The notes below the pieces were generated by a model. It did not search any database. It worked only from the letters and a program-made list of their open reading frames with translations, and had not been told where the DNA came from. From contig CAYRTD010000161.1 in the NCBI GenBank assembly GCA_964426915.1, positions 1-8,811 on the forward strand: a stretch of 8,811 nucleotides of DNA, read 5' to 3'. A program made the translations under genes and the position numbers. Below are positions 1 through 6,411 of this stretch, piece by piece; position 1 is the stretch's first letter; each line of letters starts with the position of its first letter. Source of the DNA: CAYRTD01 sp964426915. GTDB lineage: Bacteria > Bacteroidota > Bacteroidia > Bacteroidales > GCA-2748055.

Positions 1-143
1 TGGGAGATAACCGTTATGATTCGAAGGATTCCCGGTACATTGGGCCGGTACCTGAAAACCGGATTATTGGGAAATGCAGGAGAATACTTTTTTCGAATAG
101 AGATGGGGTTAAGTATTTCAGGTTTTTAAAAAAGATGAGTTAA
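1..143 (+). CDS. lepB: Signal peptidase I (S26 family), C-terminal fragment
   Basis: This is the last 46 residues of a type I signal peptidase; the gene enters from the left edge, so the catalytic Ser and Lys are outside the window. The reading frame starts at base 3, and the two bases before it fit the end of an ATG (Met-Gly-Asp-Asn). The visible start is the family's box E, GDNRYDSKDSRYIGPVP, which matches the GDNR..S.DSR.wG.v pattern of LepB proteins and is followed by the usual IIGK. The short tail ends in FLKKMS and a TAA at 141-143. The enzyme cleaves signal peptides on the outer face of the inner membrane. The next gene starts 7 bases downstream, so the two probably share a transcript. 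Whether this is the housekeeping copy or a paralogue dedicated to the NVEALA peptide cannot be decided here. Confidence 0.88.
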   Translation, partial: GDNRYDSKDSRYIGPVPENRIIGKCRRILFSNRDGVKYFRFLKKMS

Positions 144-150
144 ATCAATA

Positions 151-357
151 ATGCTAAACAATAATTATCAGAACACCATGAAAAAAATGGAAAACATCGC
201 AAAAACCAGATATCAGATAGCAGAAGAATATGGAGTTTGTACGAAAACCTTTTCTAAATGGCTAATAAAAAATAAAATAAATATTGGCCCCGGTTTAATT
301 ACTCCTAAAGAGCAAGAAATAATACATTCAAAACTTGGCTTTCCCAAAAACTCCTAA
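151..357 (+). CDS. Small helix-turn-helix protein
   Basis: A 68-residue hypothetical protein with a recognisable helix-turn-helix. Roughly residues 19-41 (TRYQIAEEYGVCTKTFSKWL) read as helix-turn-helix: an IAEEYGV first helix and turn, then the recognition-helix-like TKTFSKWL. A basic stretch and a short C-terminal segment follow. No other domain is visible. The likely role is DNA binding, as a local regulator of the cassette. The start is uncertain: ATG codons at 151, 178 (MKKMENIAKTR) and 187 are all in frame, none has a clear Shine-Dalgarno, and the two later ones would still keep the HTH. The gene begins 7 bases after the signal peptidase stop, which suggests co-transcription. Its last codons lie inside a 10-bp tandem word array (341-390). 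Confidence 0.7.
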   Translation: MLNNNYQNTMKKMENIAKTRYQIAEEYGVCTKTFSKWLIKNKINIGPGLITPKEQEIIHSKLGFPKNS

Positions 358-390
358 ATATTCTCAAAAATTCCGATTTATTCCGAAAAA
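341..390. repeat. 10-bp degenerate tandem array with phased A-tracts
   Basis: Five consecutive 10-mers in strict register start at 341, 351, 361, 371 and 381: TTCCCAAAAA, CTCCTAAATA, TTCTCAAAAA, TTCCGATTTA, TTCCGAAAAA. The A/T tracts therefore recur every 10 bases, close to one helical turn, which is the classical arrangement for intrinsically bent DNA. The array crosses the stop codon of the HTH gene and ends 5 bases before a candidate -33 box of the NVEALA gene. Confidence 0.65.
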
Positions 391-394
391 TCCC

Positions 395-425
395 TTTGTG
401 GAATACACAATGGATTATAATTTTA
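395..425 (+). promoter_or_regulatory. Candidate Bacteroidota promoter for the NVEALA peptide gene
   Basis: TTTG at 395-398 is followed after 19 bases by TAATTTTA at 418-425. This fits the Bacteroidota housekeeping pattern (TTTG at -33, TAnnTTTG at -7) except for A instead of G at the last base. It lies about 43 bases upstream of the ATG at 468, directly after the phased A-tract array. It was assigned by pattern only. Confidence 0.5.
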
Positions 426-467
426 CTAATGCTAAATTATATCAATGTTTAATTAAGTCATCTAACT

Positions 468-746
468 ATGAAAAATTTAATCGCTAAATTAATCTTTGCA
501 GGTCTAATTTTATTCTTCGCATTGGTGAATTTTTCAATTCATGAACGAACTGTAAATCCTGATATTTCTCTTTCTATGAAGAACACTGAAGCATTAGCCA
601 ATGGAGAGAGTGGAGGAACTATTTATTGTATAGATTATTATGATTGTCGGTATTATCCTTTTGATGTTTGTGTATATTGTGGGGGAGATTGTTATAGTTA
701 CCAATATGATTTAAATGAATATGGTAATTCAATAGGTTCTTGTTGA
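468..746 (+). CDS. NVEALA-family Cys/Tyr-rich exported peptide precursor
   Basis: A 92-residue precursor. Residues 4-24 form a hydrophobic export segment after a Lys-containing start. A spacer follows, then the motif MKNTEALANGE (37-47), which matches the NVEALA signature of a Bacteroidota-specific family of unknown function, with Thr in place of Val. The C-terminal 45 residues are rich in Tyr and hold six Cys (54, 60, 68, 71, 75 and the last residue, 92), including a CVYC pair. The ALA-N step at 42-45 resembles a signal-peptidase AxA site, so cleavage there would release a mature Cys-rich peptide of about 48 residues. That is inference. Six Cys allow three disulphides, and a CxxC lipoprotein and a signal peptidase are encoded nearby. 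The peptide could be a signal, toxin or surface structural peptide; the sequence does not say which. Confidence 0.8.
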   Translation: MKNLIAKLIFAGLILFFALVNFSIHERTVNPDISLSMKNTEALANGESGGTIYCIDYYDCRYYPFDVCVYCGGDCYSYQYDLNEYGNSIGSC

Positions 747-908
747 CATCATGAAAAATCATTCAAGAAATATTTGAAACGATCGTTAATACTTTGGGTT
801 TAATGATCAAAGAATTAATGTCAAGGAATTATAGACTAAGGCTCCTTATTTATTTTAGTTGAACTTTTTTTGTTTTATTCCTTGCGATTATGGTTATATA
901 ATAGGATA

Positions 909-1937
909 ATGAAAAAATTGTTTTATTTATTTACACTAATTTTAATTAACAGCTGCAATAGTCATGACAGTTTTGTTTTTGAGAATAAGCTGAGTTTAAA
1001 AGGAGATGAAATTAGCACAAATGCGTTGATAAATCCTACTGAGTTAATAATTCATGATTCATTGCTGTTTATCAAAGAATTAGTTAAAAATCGAGACAAA
1101 TGCCTGAAAATTCTTAATCTCAATGACTTTAGTTTTATATCGAGTGTAGTTTTTTTAGGTAGAGGGCCTGGTGAAGTGGCAAATCCGGCAAGTTCTGTTA
1201 TTGATATAGAGAACAACATCATCTGGTATTCTGATTGGGGAAAATATAAATGCTTCAGGTTCCCGATAGACAGCCTTCTTGTAAATGAAAATTATCGGGC
1301 AACTCAATCTTTTAAGATCGAAAAAGGCTTAATGCCGTTAATGAATATGTTTTATTATCCTCCCGGCTTTTTCGGATTCAGTAGTTTTAATATTCAAAAG
1401 AGTCTTGTAAGCTTTCTCAATATGAATGGTGAAAAAATAGATAGTCTTAATATACCAAACAAATTATTTCCAGATTTGTGGGAGGGTGTAGGATACTCTG
1501 ATAATCCGATTATTATTCATTACAATTCAGGTAAGCATAAATTTGTGATCGCACACAGATTTAAAAACTTATTATCAGTAATTGATGCAAAAGGTAACAC
1601 AATTTTTAGGTTGCCTGGAAAACCAAATATAAGTAATAATCAAAAAAAGCTTTCGCATTCCTTCTATCTCATAGATTCGGATGATAAATATATTTACTGT
1701 CTTTATGTTGGAGGGCCCTTCTCCGAATATGACTCCAGTCAGGACAAGGTCAAATTGTTTTATCCTACCCGATTACTGGTTTTTGATTGGGAAGGTGTTG
1801 GTAAATATGATATTCGATTAGACCATCCATTACTTTATTTTGCAATTGATAAGGAACGGAAACGTATTATTGGAAGTACTATGGATTTCGAGAATGGGTT
1901 GGTACAGTATAGTATGGAAAAGTTATATGAGAGATGA
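909..1937 (+). CDS. 6-bladed beta-propeller lipoprotein (TolB-like/BF3164 type)
   Basis: A 342-residue lipoprotein. The ATG at 909 was chosen because it follows an AGGA at 903-906 and opens a proper lipoprotein signal, MKKLFYLFTLILINSC, with the lipidated Cys at residue 16. The frame can also be read from an ATG at 870, which would put 13 unlikely residues in front of the signal. GRGPGEVANP, about 90 residues into the mature part, is the hallmark of the Bacteroidota 6-bladed beta-propeller family related to TolB. Later blades show as repeated hydrophobic strands (LLSVIDAKGNTIFRL, TRLLVFDWEGVGKYDI, LLYFAIDKERKRIIG). It probably sits on the periplasmic or outer surface and binds a peptide or protein partner. 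The function of these lipoproteins is unknown. The stop overlaps the next start by 4 bases (ATGA), so the two genes are translationally coupled. Confidence 0.82.
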   Translation: MKKLFYLFTLILINSCNSHDSFVFENKLSLKGDEISTNALINPTELIIHDSLLFIKELVKNRDKCLKILNLNDFSFISSVVFLGRGPGEVANPASSVIDIENNIIWYSDWGKYKCFRFPIDSLLVNENYRATQSFKIEKGLMPLMNMFYYPPGFFGFSSFNIQKSLVSFLNMNGEKIDSLNIPNKLFPDLWEGVGYSDNPIIIHYNSGKHKFVIAHRFKNLLSVIDAKGNTIFRLPGKPNISNNQKKLSHSFYLIDSDDKYIYCLYVGGPFSEYDSSQDKVKLFYPTRLLVFDWEGVGKYDIRLDHPLLYFAIDKERKRIIGSTMDFENGLVQYSMEKLYER

Positions 1938-2497
1938 AAAATATTTCCATCATACTAATTCTTGTTTATAATTTATCTTTATTTGGGTGTAGTTATTTTG
2001 AAATAAATAAAAGAAAAAAGAATATTAAGAAAAATGTTACTTCATGGTATCATAAAACAATCACCATGCCTGATACCATAACTCTCTTTTTTAACAATGA
2101 CATAAAAAAGGTCCAGACAAAAAACTACCTCAATAAGGAAATTAAACTTTTATCTATTCTTAGTAATAATTGTTCAAATTGCACTTTTTCCCAGTTAAGC
2201 TTTTGGGATGATTTTTATAGTACTTACAGTGAAAATGAGAATTTTCAGTTAGTATTGATATATAACGGTTTAAATGACTATTTCTGTAATGTATTGTATC
2301 ATGAAGCTGATGTAAAGTTACCCATCTTCCTGGATGAACAGGATATATTGATCAAAAATAATTCTATTTTCAAAGAGAAATTATACCGGACTGTATTATT
2401 AAATAGTGAAAACAAGATAATATTAATGGGGGATTTAACTGGAAACATTCAGTTAGAACAACTATATAAAGAGGAAATTGACAAACAGTTAAATTAA
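1934..2497 (+). CDS. Thioredoxin-like lipoprotein with CxxC
   Basis: A 187-residue lipoprotein with a signal ending in LSLFGC (lipidated Cys19), a Lys-rich linker and a weak thioredoxin-like domain. The strand IKLLSIL (70-76) runs into NNCSNC, giving the pair Cys80/Cys83 at the start of a helix (TFSQLSFWDDFY), as in thioredoxin folds. FQLVLIYNG and TVLLNSENKIILMGDL fit the following strands. The cis-proline normally found just before the TFLID-like strand is not visible (LYRTVLL). That could mean altered redox activity, or a fold that is only related. The gene overlaps the propeller gene by 4 bases. Its place beside a six-Cys exported peptide suggests it makes, shuffles or reduces that peptide's disulphides, which is inference from context. 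Confidence 0.72.
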   Translation: MKNISIILILVYNLSLFGCSYFEINKRKKNIKKNVTSWYHKTITMPDTITLFFNNDIKKVQTKNYLNKEIKLLSILSNNCSNCTFSQLSFWDDFYSTYSENENFQLVLIYNGLNDYFCNVLYHEADVKLPIFLDEQDILIKNNSIFKEKLYRTVLLNSENKIILMGDLTGNIQLEQLYKEEIDKQLN

Positions 2498-2522
2498 TTA
2501 CATCAATTATTTGTGTTCATTC

Positions 2523-2570
2523 CTGCCTGCCGAAGAACAAGCCAAAGTATCGGCAGGCGGTGTGATTTTT
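2523..2570 (+). terminator. Long-stem hairpin, possible operon terminator or dispersed palindrome
   Basis: CTGCCTGCCGA at 2523-2533 pairs with TCGGCAGGCGG at 2550-2560, giving an 11-bp stem with one G-T wobble and a 16-base loop. A run of five T follows at 2566-2570, after a 5-base gap. It lies 26 bases past the stop of the thioredoxin-like gene, a fitting place for a terminator of the cassette. The gap before the T-run and the large loop make it imperfect, and GC-rich palindromes of this type may instead be dispersed repeats. Confidence 0.45.
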
Positions 2571-2599
2571 ATTTGTGCCCATGCGTGGATAATGGACTA

Positions 2600-2617
2600 T
2601 TGGGAGTGGACTCCCAA
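2600..2617. repeat. Perfect 8-bp inverted repeat
   Basis: TTGGGAGT and ACTCCCAA flank a 2-base centre (GG). As RNA it would form a short hairpin; as DNA it is a symmetrical site that a dimeric protein could bind. No function is assigned. Confidence 0.4.
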
Positions 2618-2709
2618 CTAATAATTGCACAATCTGCTCCTCAGGCAGTATGGTTACATAACTACCTATCCATTTTTTCCCTATATTTAAAGTTAAACTA
2701 AAAACTATA

Positions 2710-2787
2710 ATGACCAAGCTAATCCTGTTTATTCTACTGCTATGCACAACCACAGCCTGCATTATACGAACAGATAAATCCTGCTGA
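2710..2787 (+). pseudogene. Lipoprotein signal remnant, possibly the start of a lost efflux adaptor
   Basis: A 25-codon frame begins ATG ACC AAG and reads MTKLILFILLLCTTTAC, a typical lipoprotein signal with a TTAC lipobox. It stops (TGA) eight codons after the Cys, and no continuation is seen in the other frames. It lies upstream of the RND permease, where the lipoprotein adaptor of such an operon would be expected, so it may be the 5' stub of a deleted adaptor or channel gene. A real, very short lipoprotein cannot be excluded. Confidence 0.35.
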
Positions 2788-2802
2788 TGAATTCTGAAAC
2801 AA

Positions 2803-2880
2803 TCCTGACCCCATCCGCGAGCCGTCGCCAGAGGCTTTGGCCGCCGGTGACCGCTGCGAAGCGAAGGCGGAAACACCCCT
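2803..2880. other. GC-rich structured intergenic island
   Basis: This stretch is far more GC-rich than the sequence on either side. CCGCC (2841-2845) can pair with GGCGG (2866-2870). Inside that, CGCT (2852-2855) and AGCG (2860-2863) enclose a GCGA loop, a GNRA-type tetraloop if transcribed. It may be a dispersed palindromic repeat or a structured leader. The minus-strand open frame across it has no features of a real protein. Confidence 0.35.
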
Positions 2881-2937
2881 GAAACTACCTGAAACAATAT
2901 GAAACCAAACCAAACAATACCAAACTAAACAAAAACA
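2878..2937. repeat. 10-bp degenerate tandem word array before the RND start
   Basis: Six 10-mers in register start at 2878: CCTGAAACTA, CCTGAAACAA, TATGAAACCA, AACCAAACAA, TACCAAACTA, AACAAAAACA. An AAA core recurs every 10 bases. The next bases are the RND start, ATGAAACCCC, which resembles the word but is one base out of phase. The array therefore forms the whole leader in front of the start codon. Confidence 0.6.
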
Positions 2938-5900
2938 ATGAAACCCCTCCCCACCCTCCTCTCCTTCATCGCCCTCTCCATCATCGGCCTGGCCATGATC
3001 CCTCTACTCAACATCCAGCTGAACCCTTCGCGCACAACCTCGTCCATTAACGTTAACTTTGGTTGGCATGGGGCATCGGCAAGGAATGTGGAGCAGGAGG
3101 TTACCTCAAAGCTTGAGAGTATGTTCAGTGTTATGACTGATCTGGAGGGAATCTCATCGGTTTCGGAAAATGGCAGGGGCAGGATAAACCTTGATTTTAA
3201 AAAAACTGTCGATCTGGATGCTGTTCGGTTTGAGTTGGCCACCATTGTTCGAAGAATATACCCGGATCTGCCCCCGGGGGTAGGCTATCCGAATATCTCT
3301 GTTGGCACCGGCGGCAGTAAAACGGTAACAGTCCTTACGTACACACTGGCCGCCGGCAGCGAGCCTTTTTACATTCACAAATATGCAGAACAAAACATTG
3401 CCCCAAAATTATCGCTAGTCCCGGGAGTAAATGATGTGCGCGTTTATGGAGCCGCCCCGTTTCATTACGAGATTATTTTTAATCTGGCGAAGGCCAGAAC
3501 CCTTGGAATCAGCGGAGATGAGATAACGGCAGCTGTCAATAACTGGTTTCGAAGAGAGATGATAGGGATGGGGTATACTGACTTGGATCTGGATGGTGAA
3601 GCTGAAGAATTCCGTGTATCCTGCCGGTTTTCCGATCCGCAGGACCCTGAATGGAACTCGATCCCGGTTAAGTATCAATCGGGAAGAATAGTTTATCTTT
3701 CTGATCTTGCCCGTGTTAATTATTTGGAGCAATCACCCCGGAACTATCACCGTATAAACGGATTGAACACAATTAATTTGGTGATAAATGCAGGGGAAGG
3801 TGTCAACAATATAAAGCTTGCAAAACTGGTACAGAAAGAAATAAATGAGATCAGGAAATCGCTTCCCCCCGGCTATTCTGTAATTCTTGCATATGATGCG
3901 ACAGAATATCTCAACGACGAGCTTAGAAAGATCGGATTCCGTACGCTTTTGTCAGTTCTCATTCTTCTTGCTTTTGTCTGGTTCATAAGCAGAAAACTCC
4001 GCTACCTGTTTTTCATCGCCTCCAGTTTGTTCCTTAACCTTGTCGTGGCAGTGATTTTATATTATGTGCTTCGCCTGGAGATCCATCTTTATTCCCTTGC
4101 CGGGATTACGGTATCATTCGGGATTATCATAGACAATACAATTGTAATGATCGATCATTACCGGTATCACCGTAACAGGAAGGTATTCCTTGCTATTCTG
4201 GCCGCGACCCTTACTACCATTGGATCTCTTTGTGTTATCTTCTTTTTGGATGAAAAGCAGCAAATCAACCTGATCGATTTTACCTGGGTAATGATCGTAA
4301 ATCTGGGGTTATCATTGTTCATCGCCTTATTCTTTATCCCTTCTCTTCAGGATCTGGCCCCTTTGAAAACTAAAAAAAACAGGGTTTTCTTCAGAAGAAA
4401 GAGGAGGATCAAGCGTATGTCGGATTTGTATGGGAGAACGATCATTTTTACGAAACGCTGGAAATGGGCATTCATCATCCTTTTCATCCTGGGTTTTGGC
4501 ATCCCCGTCCACTGGCTTCCGCAGAAAATTGAAAAAGAAAATACCTGGGCCGAATTATATAACAGCACCCTGGGAGGTGAATTTTTCAACAATATACGCC
4601 CAACACTGGAAAAGATCGTTGGAGGAAGCCTGAGATTGTTTTCGGTGAATGTATATGAAAAATCCTTTTATTCCGATACGGAAAGAACAAGCCTGTATGT
4701 AAGGGCCAGGATGCCAGAGGGGTGCACTGTACAACAATTGAATGATGTGGTTACACTTATGGAAAATTACATTAGCCGCTTTGATGAAATAGAGATGTAC
4801 GAAACTAATGTGCGGGATTATAACAACTCCAGTATAAATATCTATTTCAAACCGGAATATGAAAACGGATATTTTCCTTACTTCCTGAAGGAAGAACTGA
4901 TATCAAAAGCTAACAGCCTCGGCGGTGCCGACTGGAGTGTTTATGGCGTTGGACGGGGATTCAGCAATGCAATTGGATCAGGAGGATGGCAAAACGAGAT
5001 CGAACTGATCGGTTACAACTATGAACAACTATACCGTTATGCTGAAACTCTCAGAGACAGTCTCTCGAGGTTTGAGAGAGTTCATGAGCTGGAGATAAGC
5101 GGCGGTTCCCGCGGTTGGTATGCAAAAGTACTCCATGAATATGTAATTGAATTCCGCAAGGAAAACCTGGCACTCTACGAAATAAGTCTTTCTGATTATG
5201 CAGAAAGCCTCAGAGAAGAAGCATATGCGCGGGACCTGGCCCAGGTTTTCAGAGACGGAGAGAAAGCCGGTATTAGACTAATTTCAGATAAAGCTGATGA
5301 ATTCGACAAGTGGAAATTAAACAATGAACCGGTGAAGGTGGGTGATAAGACCATAAAATTTGCTTCCATAGGAAATATTGATAAAAGAAAAACCGGTAAT
5401 TCTATTCACAAAAACAACCAGGAGTACCGGCTATTTGTGATCTACAATTATATTGGCCCCCATCAGCTGGCCCGGAGGGTGGCGGAAGACATAACCGAAT
5501 CCATGAACAGTTGGTTGCCATTGGGCTATAAAGCCAAAATCCCGGGCCGGGGCTATTGGGGTAATAAAGATAAAAATCAGTACTACCTGATCTTTCTTGT
5601 CATTGGAATAATTTATTTTCTTTGTTCCATCCTACTCGAATCATTAACCCAACCCCTTGCAGTTATTGCCATGATCCCCATATCCTTTATCGGAGTGTTC
5701 CTCACCTTCTCGGTCTTTGATTTTAATTTCGACCAGGGAGGGTATGCCGCTTTTATCTTGCTCTGTGGCCTTTCAGTGAATTCAGCGCTATACATTATCA
5801 ATGATTACAATAATTTCAAAAAGAGCTTTCCGGGTAGAGAGAAGCTAAAGATTTACATTAAAGCTTATAATCACAAGATCATTCCGGTGATCCTTACTAT

Positions 5901-6051
5901 TCTGTCTACAATCATGGGTTTGATCCCCTTCATAATCGGCGGACAGGATGAAGTATTCTGGTTTGCTTTCGCAGTTGGAGCGATTGGCGGGTTGTTGTTT
6001 TCGATGATTGCGTTGGTTTTGTATTTTCCGGTGTTTTTGGGATTTAGGTAG
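2938..6051 (+). CDS. RND-family efflux transporter permease
   Basis: A 1037-residue, full-length RND permease of the AcrB/HAE-like superfamily. In such proteins a trimer in the inner membrane takes substrate from the periplasm and passes it to an adaptor and a TolC-type channel. The two-fold RND layout is visible: TM1 near residues 8-27, a large periplasmic loop to about 335, TM2-TM6 between 336 and 467, TM7 at about 511-528, a second loop to about 880, and TM8-TM12 from 882 to the end. TM4 carries GIIIDNTIVMID with Asp399, matching AcrB Asp407. The next residue is Asn400 instead of Asp, and TM10 has LSVNSAL with Asn948 where AcrB has Lys940, so the proton relay is not classical. ATG 2938 opens directly into TM1. 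No intact adaptor or channel gene adjoins it. The substrate is unknown. Confidence 0.93.
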   Translation: MKPLPTLLSFIALSIIGLAMIPLLNIQLNPSRTTSSINVNFGWHGASARNVEQEVTSKLESMFSVMTDLEGISSVSENGRGRINLDFKKTVDLDAVRFELATIVRRIYPDLPPGVGYPNISVGTGGSKTVTVLTYTLAAGSEPFYIHKYAEQNIAPKLSLVPGVNDVRVYGAAPFHYEIIFNLAKARTLGISGDEITAAVNNWFRREMIGMGYTDLDLDGEAEEFRVSCRFSDPQDPEWNSIPVKYQSGRIVYLSDLARVNYLEQSPRNYHRINGLNTINLVINAGEGVNNIKLAKLVQKEINEIRKSLPPGYSVILAYDATEYLNDELRKIGFRTLLSVLILLAFVWFISRKLRYLFFIASSLFLNLVVAVILYYVLRLEIHLYSLAGITVSFGIIIDNTIVMIDHYRYHRNRKVFLAILAATLTTIGSLCVIFFLDEKQQINLIDFTWVMIVNLGLSLFIALFFIPSLQDLAPLKTKKNRVFFRRKRRIKRMSDLYGRTIIFTKRWKWAFIILFILGFGIPVHWLPQKIEKENTWAELYNSTLGGEFFNNIRPTLEKIVGGSLRLFSVNVYEKSFYSDTERTSLYVRARMPEGCTVQQLNDVVTLMENYISRFDEIEMYETNVRDYNNSSINIYFKPEYENGYFPYFLKEELISKANSLGGADWSVYGVGRGFSNAIGSGGWQNEIELIGYNYEQLYRYAETLRDSLSRFERVHELEISGGSRGWYAKVLHEYVIEFRKENLALYEISLSDYAESLREEAYARDLAQVFRDGEKAGIRLISDKADEFDKWKLNNEPVKVGDKTIKFASIGNIDKRKTGNSIHKNNQEYRLFVIYNYIGPHQLARRVAEDITESMNSWLPLGYKAKIPGRGYWGNKDKNQYYLIFLVIGIIYFLCSILLESLTQPLAVIAMIPISFIGVFLTFSVFDFNFDQGGYAAFILLCGLSVNSALYIINDYNNFKKSFPGREKLKIYIKAYNHKIIPVILTILSTIMGLIPFIIGGQDEVFWFAFAVGAIGGLLFSMIALVLYFPVFLGFR

Positions 6052-6073
6052 ATGGTTTCAGAATGGTTTCAGG
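6052..6073. repeat. 11-bp tandem pair, left flank of TolC fragment
   Basis: ATGGTTTCAGA (6052-6062) and ATGGTTTCAGG (6063-6073) lie immediately after the RND stop codon. The identical 11-mer ATGGTTTCAGG recurs at 6423-6433, beyond the TolC fragment. The word is the reverse complement of the CCTGAAAC word upstream of the RND gene. Confidence 0.6.
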
Positions 6074-6410
6074 GTTTGTTGAATTAAGCCTTCAGCAGGC
6101 AGAAATTGATCTCGAACAATCATTGATCCTTACAGTGGAAGAGTTCAACCTCCAGGACCGCCTGGTTCAAAGCGCAGCGGAAGCAGAAGAAATAGCACAG
6201 ATGGCCTACGAAATAACCCGACAGAGATTCTTAACGGGAAATGCTGATATCGTTCGCCTAAGTATGTCACAATCATCCAGCATCACCGCACAGCGAAATT
6301 ATATAAATGCACTGGAAAACTACTGGAAATATTATTTCACCATCAGGAGAATGACGCTGTATGATTTTGTTAATGAAACTGAGCTTACTGGAGACATTGG
6401 CGAACTTTAA
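6074..6410 (+). pseudogene. TolC-family outer membrane channel, C-terminal fragment
   Basis: The 112 residues encoded here match the last quarter of a Bacteroidota TolC-type efflux channel. There is a long helical stretch (LSLQQAEIDLEQ, then EEFNLQDRLVQSAAEAEEIAQMAY), the characteristic ITRQRFLTGNADIVRLS turn, and the end YINALENYWKYYFTIRRMTLYDFV. Full-length proteins have well over 400 residues, and both the signal peptide and the first repeat are missing. The only ATG in frame (6063) lies inside a tandem 11-mer, so it is probably not a genuine start. The position after the RND gene is where the channel gene of an efflux operon usually sits, so this looks like a 5'-deleted remnant. Translation of the fragment as a small protein is possible but unlikely to be functional. 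Confidence 0.75.
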
Positions 6411-6411
6411 G

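Larger units (their letters stand above)
2498..2709. other. Gene-free spacer with two hairpins
   Basis: No credible gene lies on either strand here. The open frames that cross it are short and run through inverted repeats. It holds the long-stem hairpin at 2523-2560 and the perfect inverted repeat at 2600-2617, followed by AT-rich sequence before a lipoprotein-signal remnant. Confidence 0.5.

Noticed and set aside
778..787. Perfect 10-bp palindrome AACGATCGTT as a possible operator
   Set aside because: About eight such 10-bp palindromes are expected by chance in a window of this length, and nothing else marks the site.
835..871. Weak hairpin (ACTAA/TTAGT) followed by seven T before the propeller gene
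   Set aside because: A 5-bp AT stem with a long loop is too weak for a terminator.
2682..2689. TATATTTA as a -7 element upstream of the lipoprotein stub
   Set aside because: No TTTG or TTG is present at 19-21 bases upstream, and the spacer is AT-rich enough to give the match by chance.
2513..2701. 62-residue plus-strand open frame
   Set aside because: It starts inside the 2523-2560 palindrome region, has no signal, motif or plausible ribosome site, and ends in AT-rich spacer.
2517..2897. 126-residue minus-strand open frame
   Set aside because: It runs through the hairpins, the lipoprotein stub and the GC-rich island, has no domain-like pattern, and its sequence is mostly the translation of inverted repeats.
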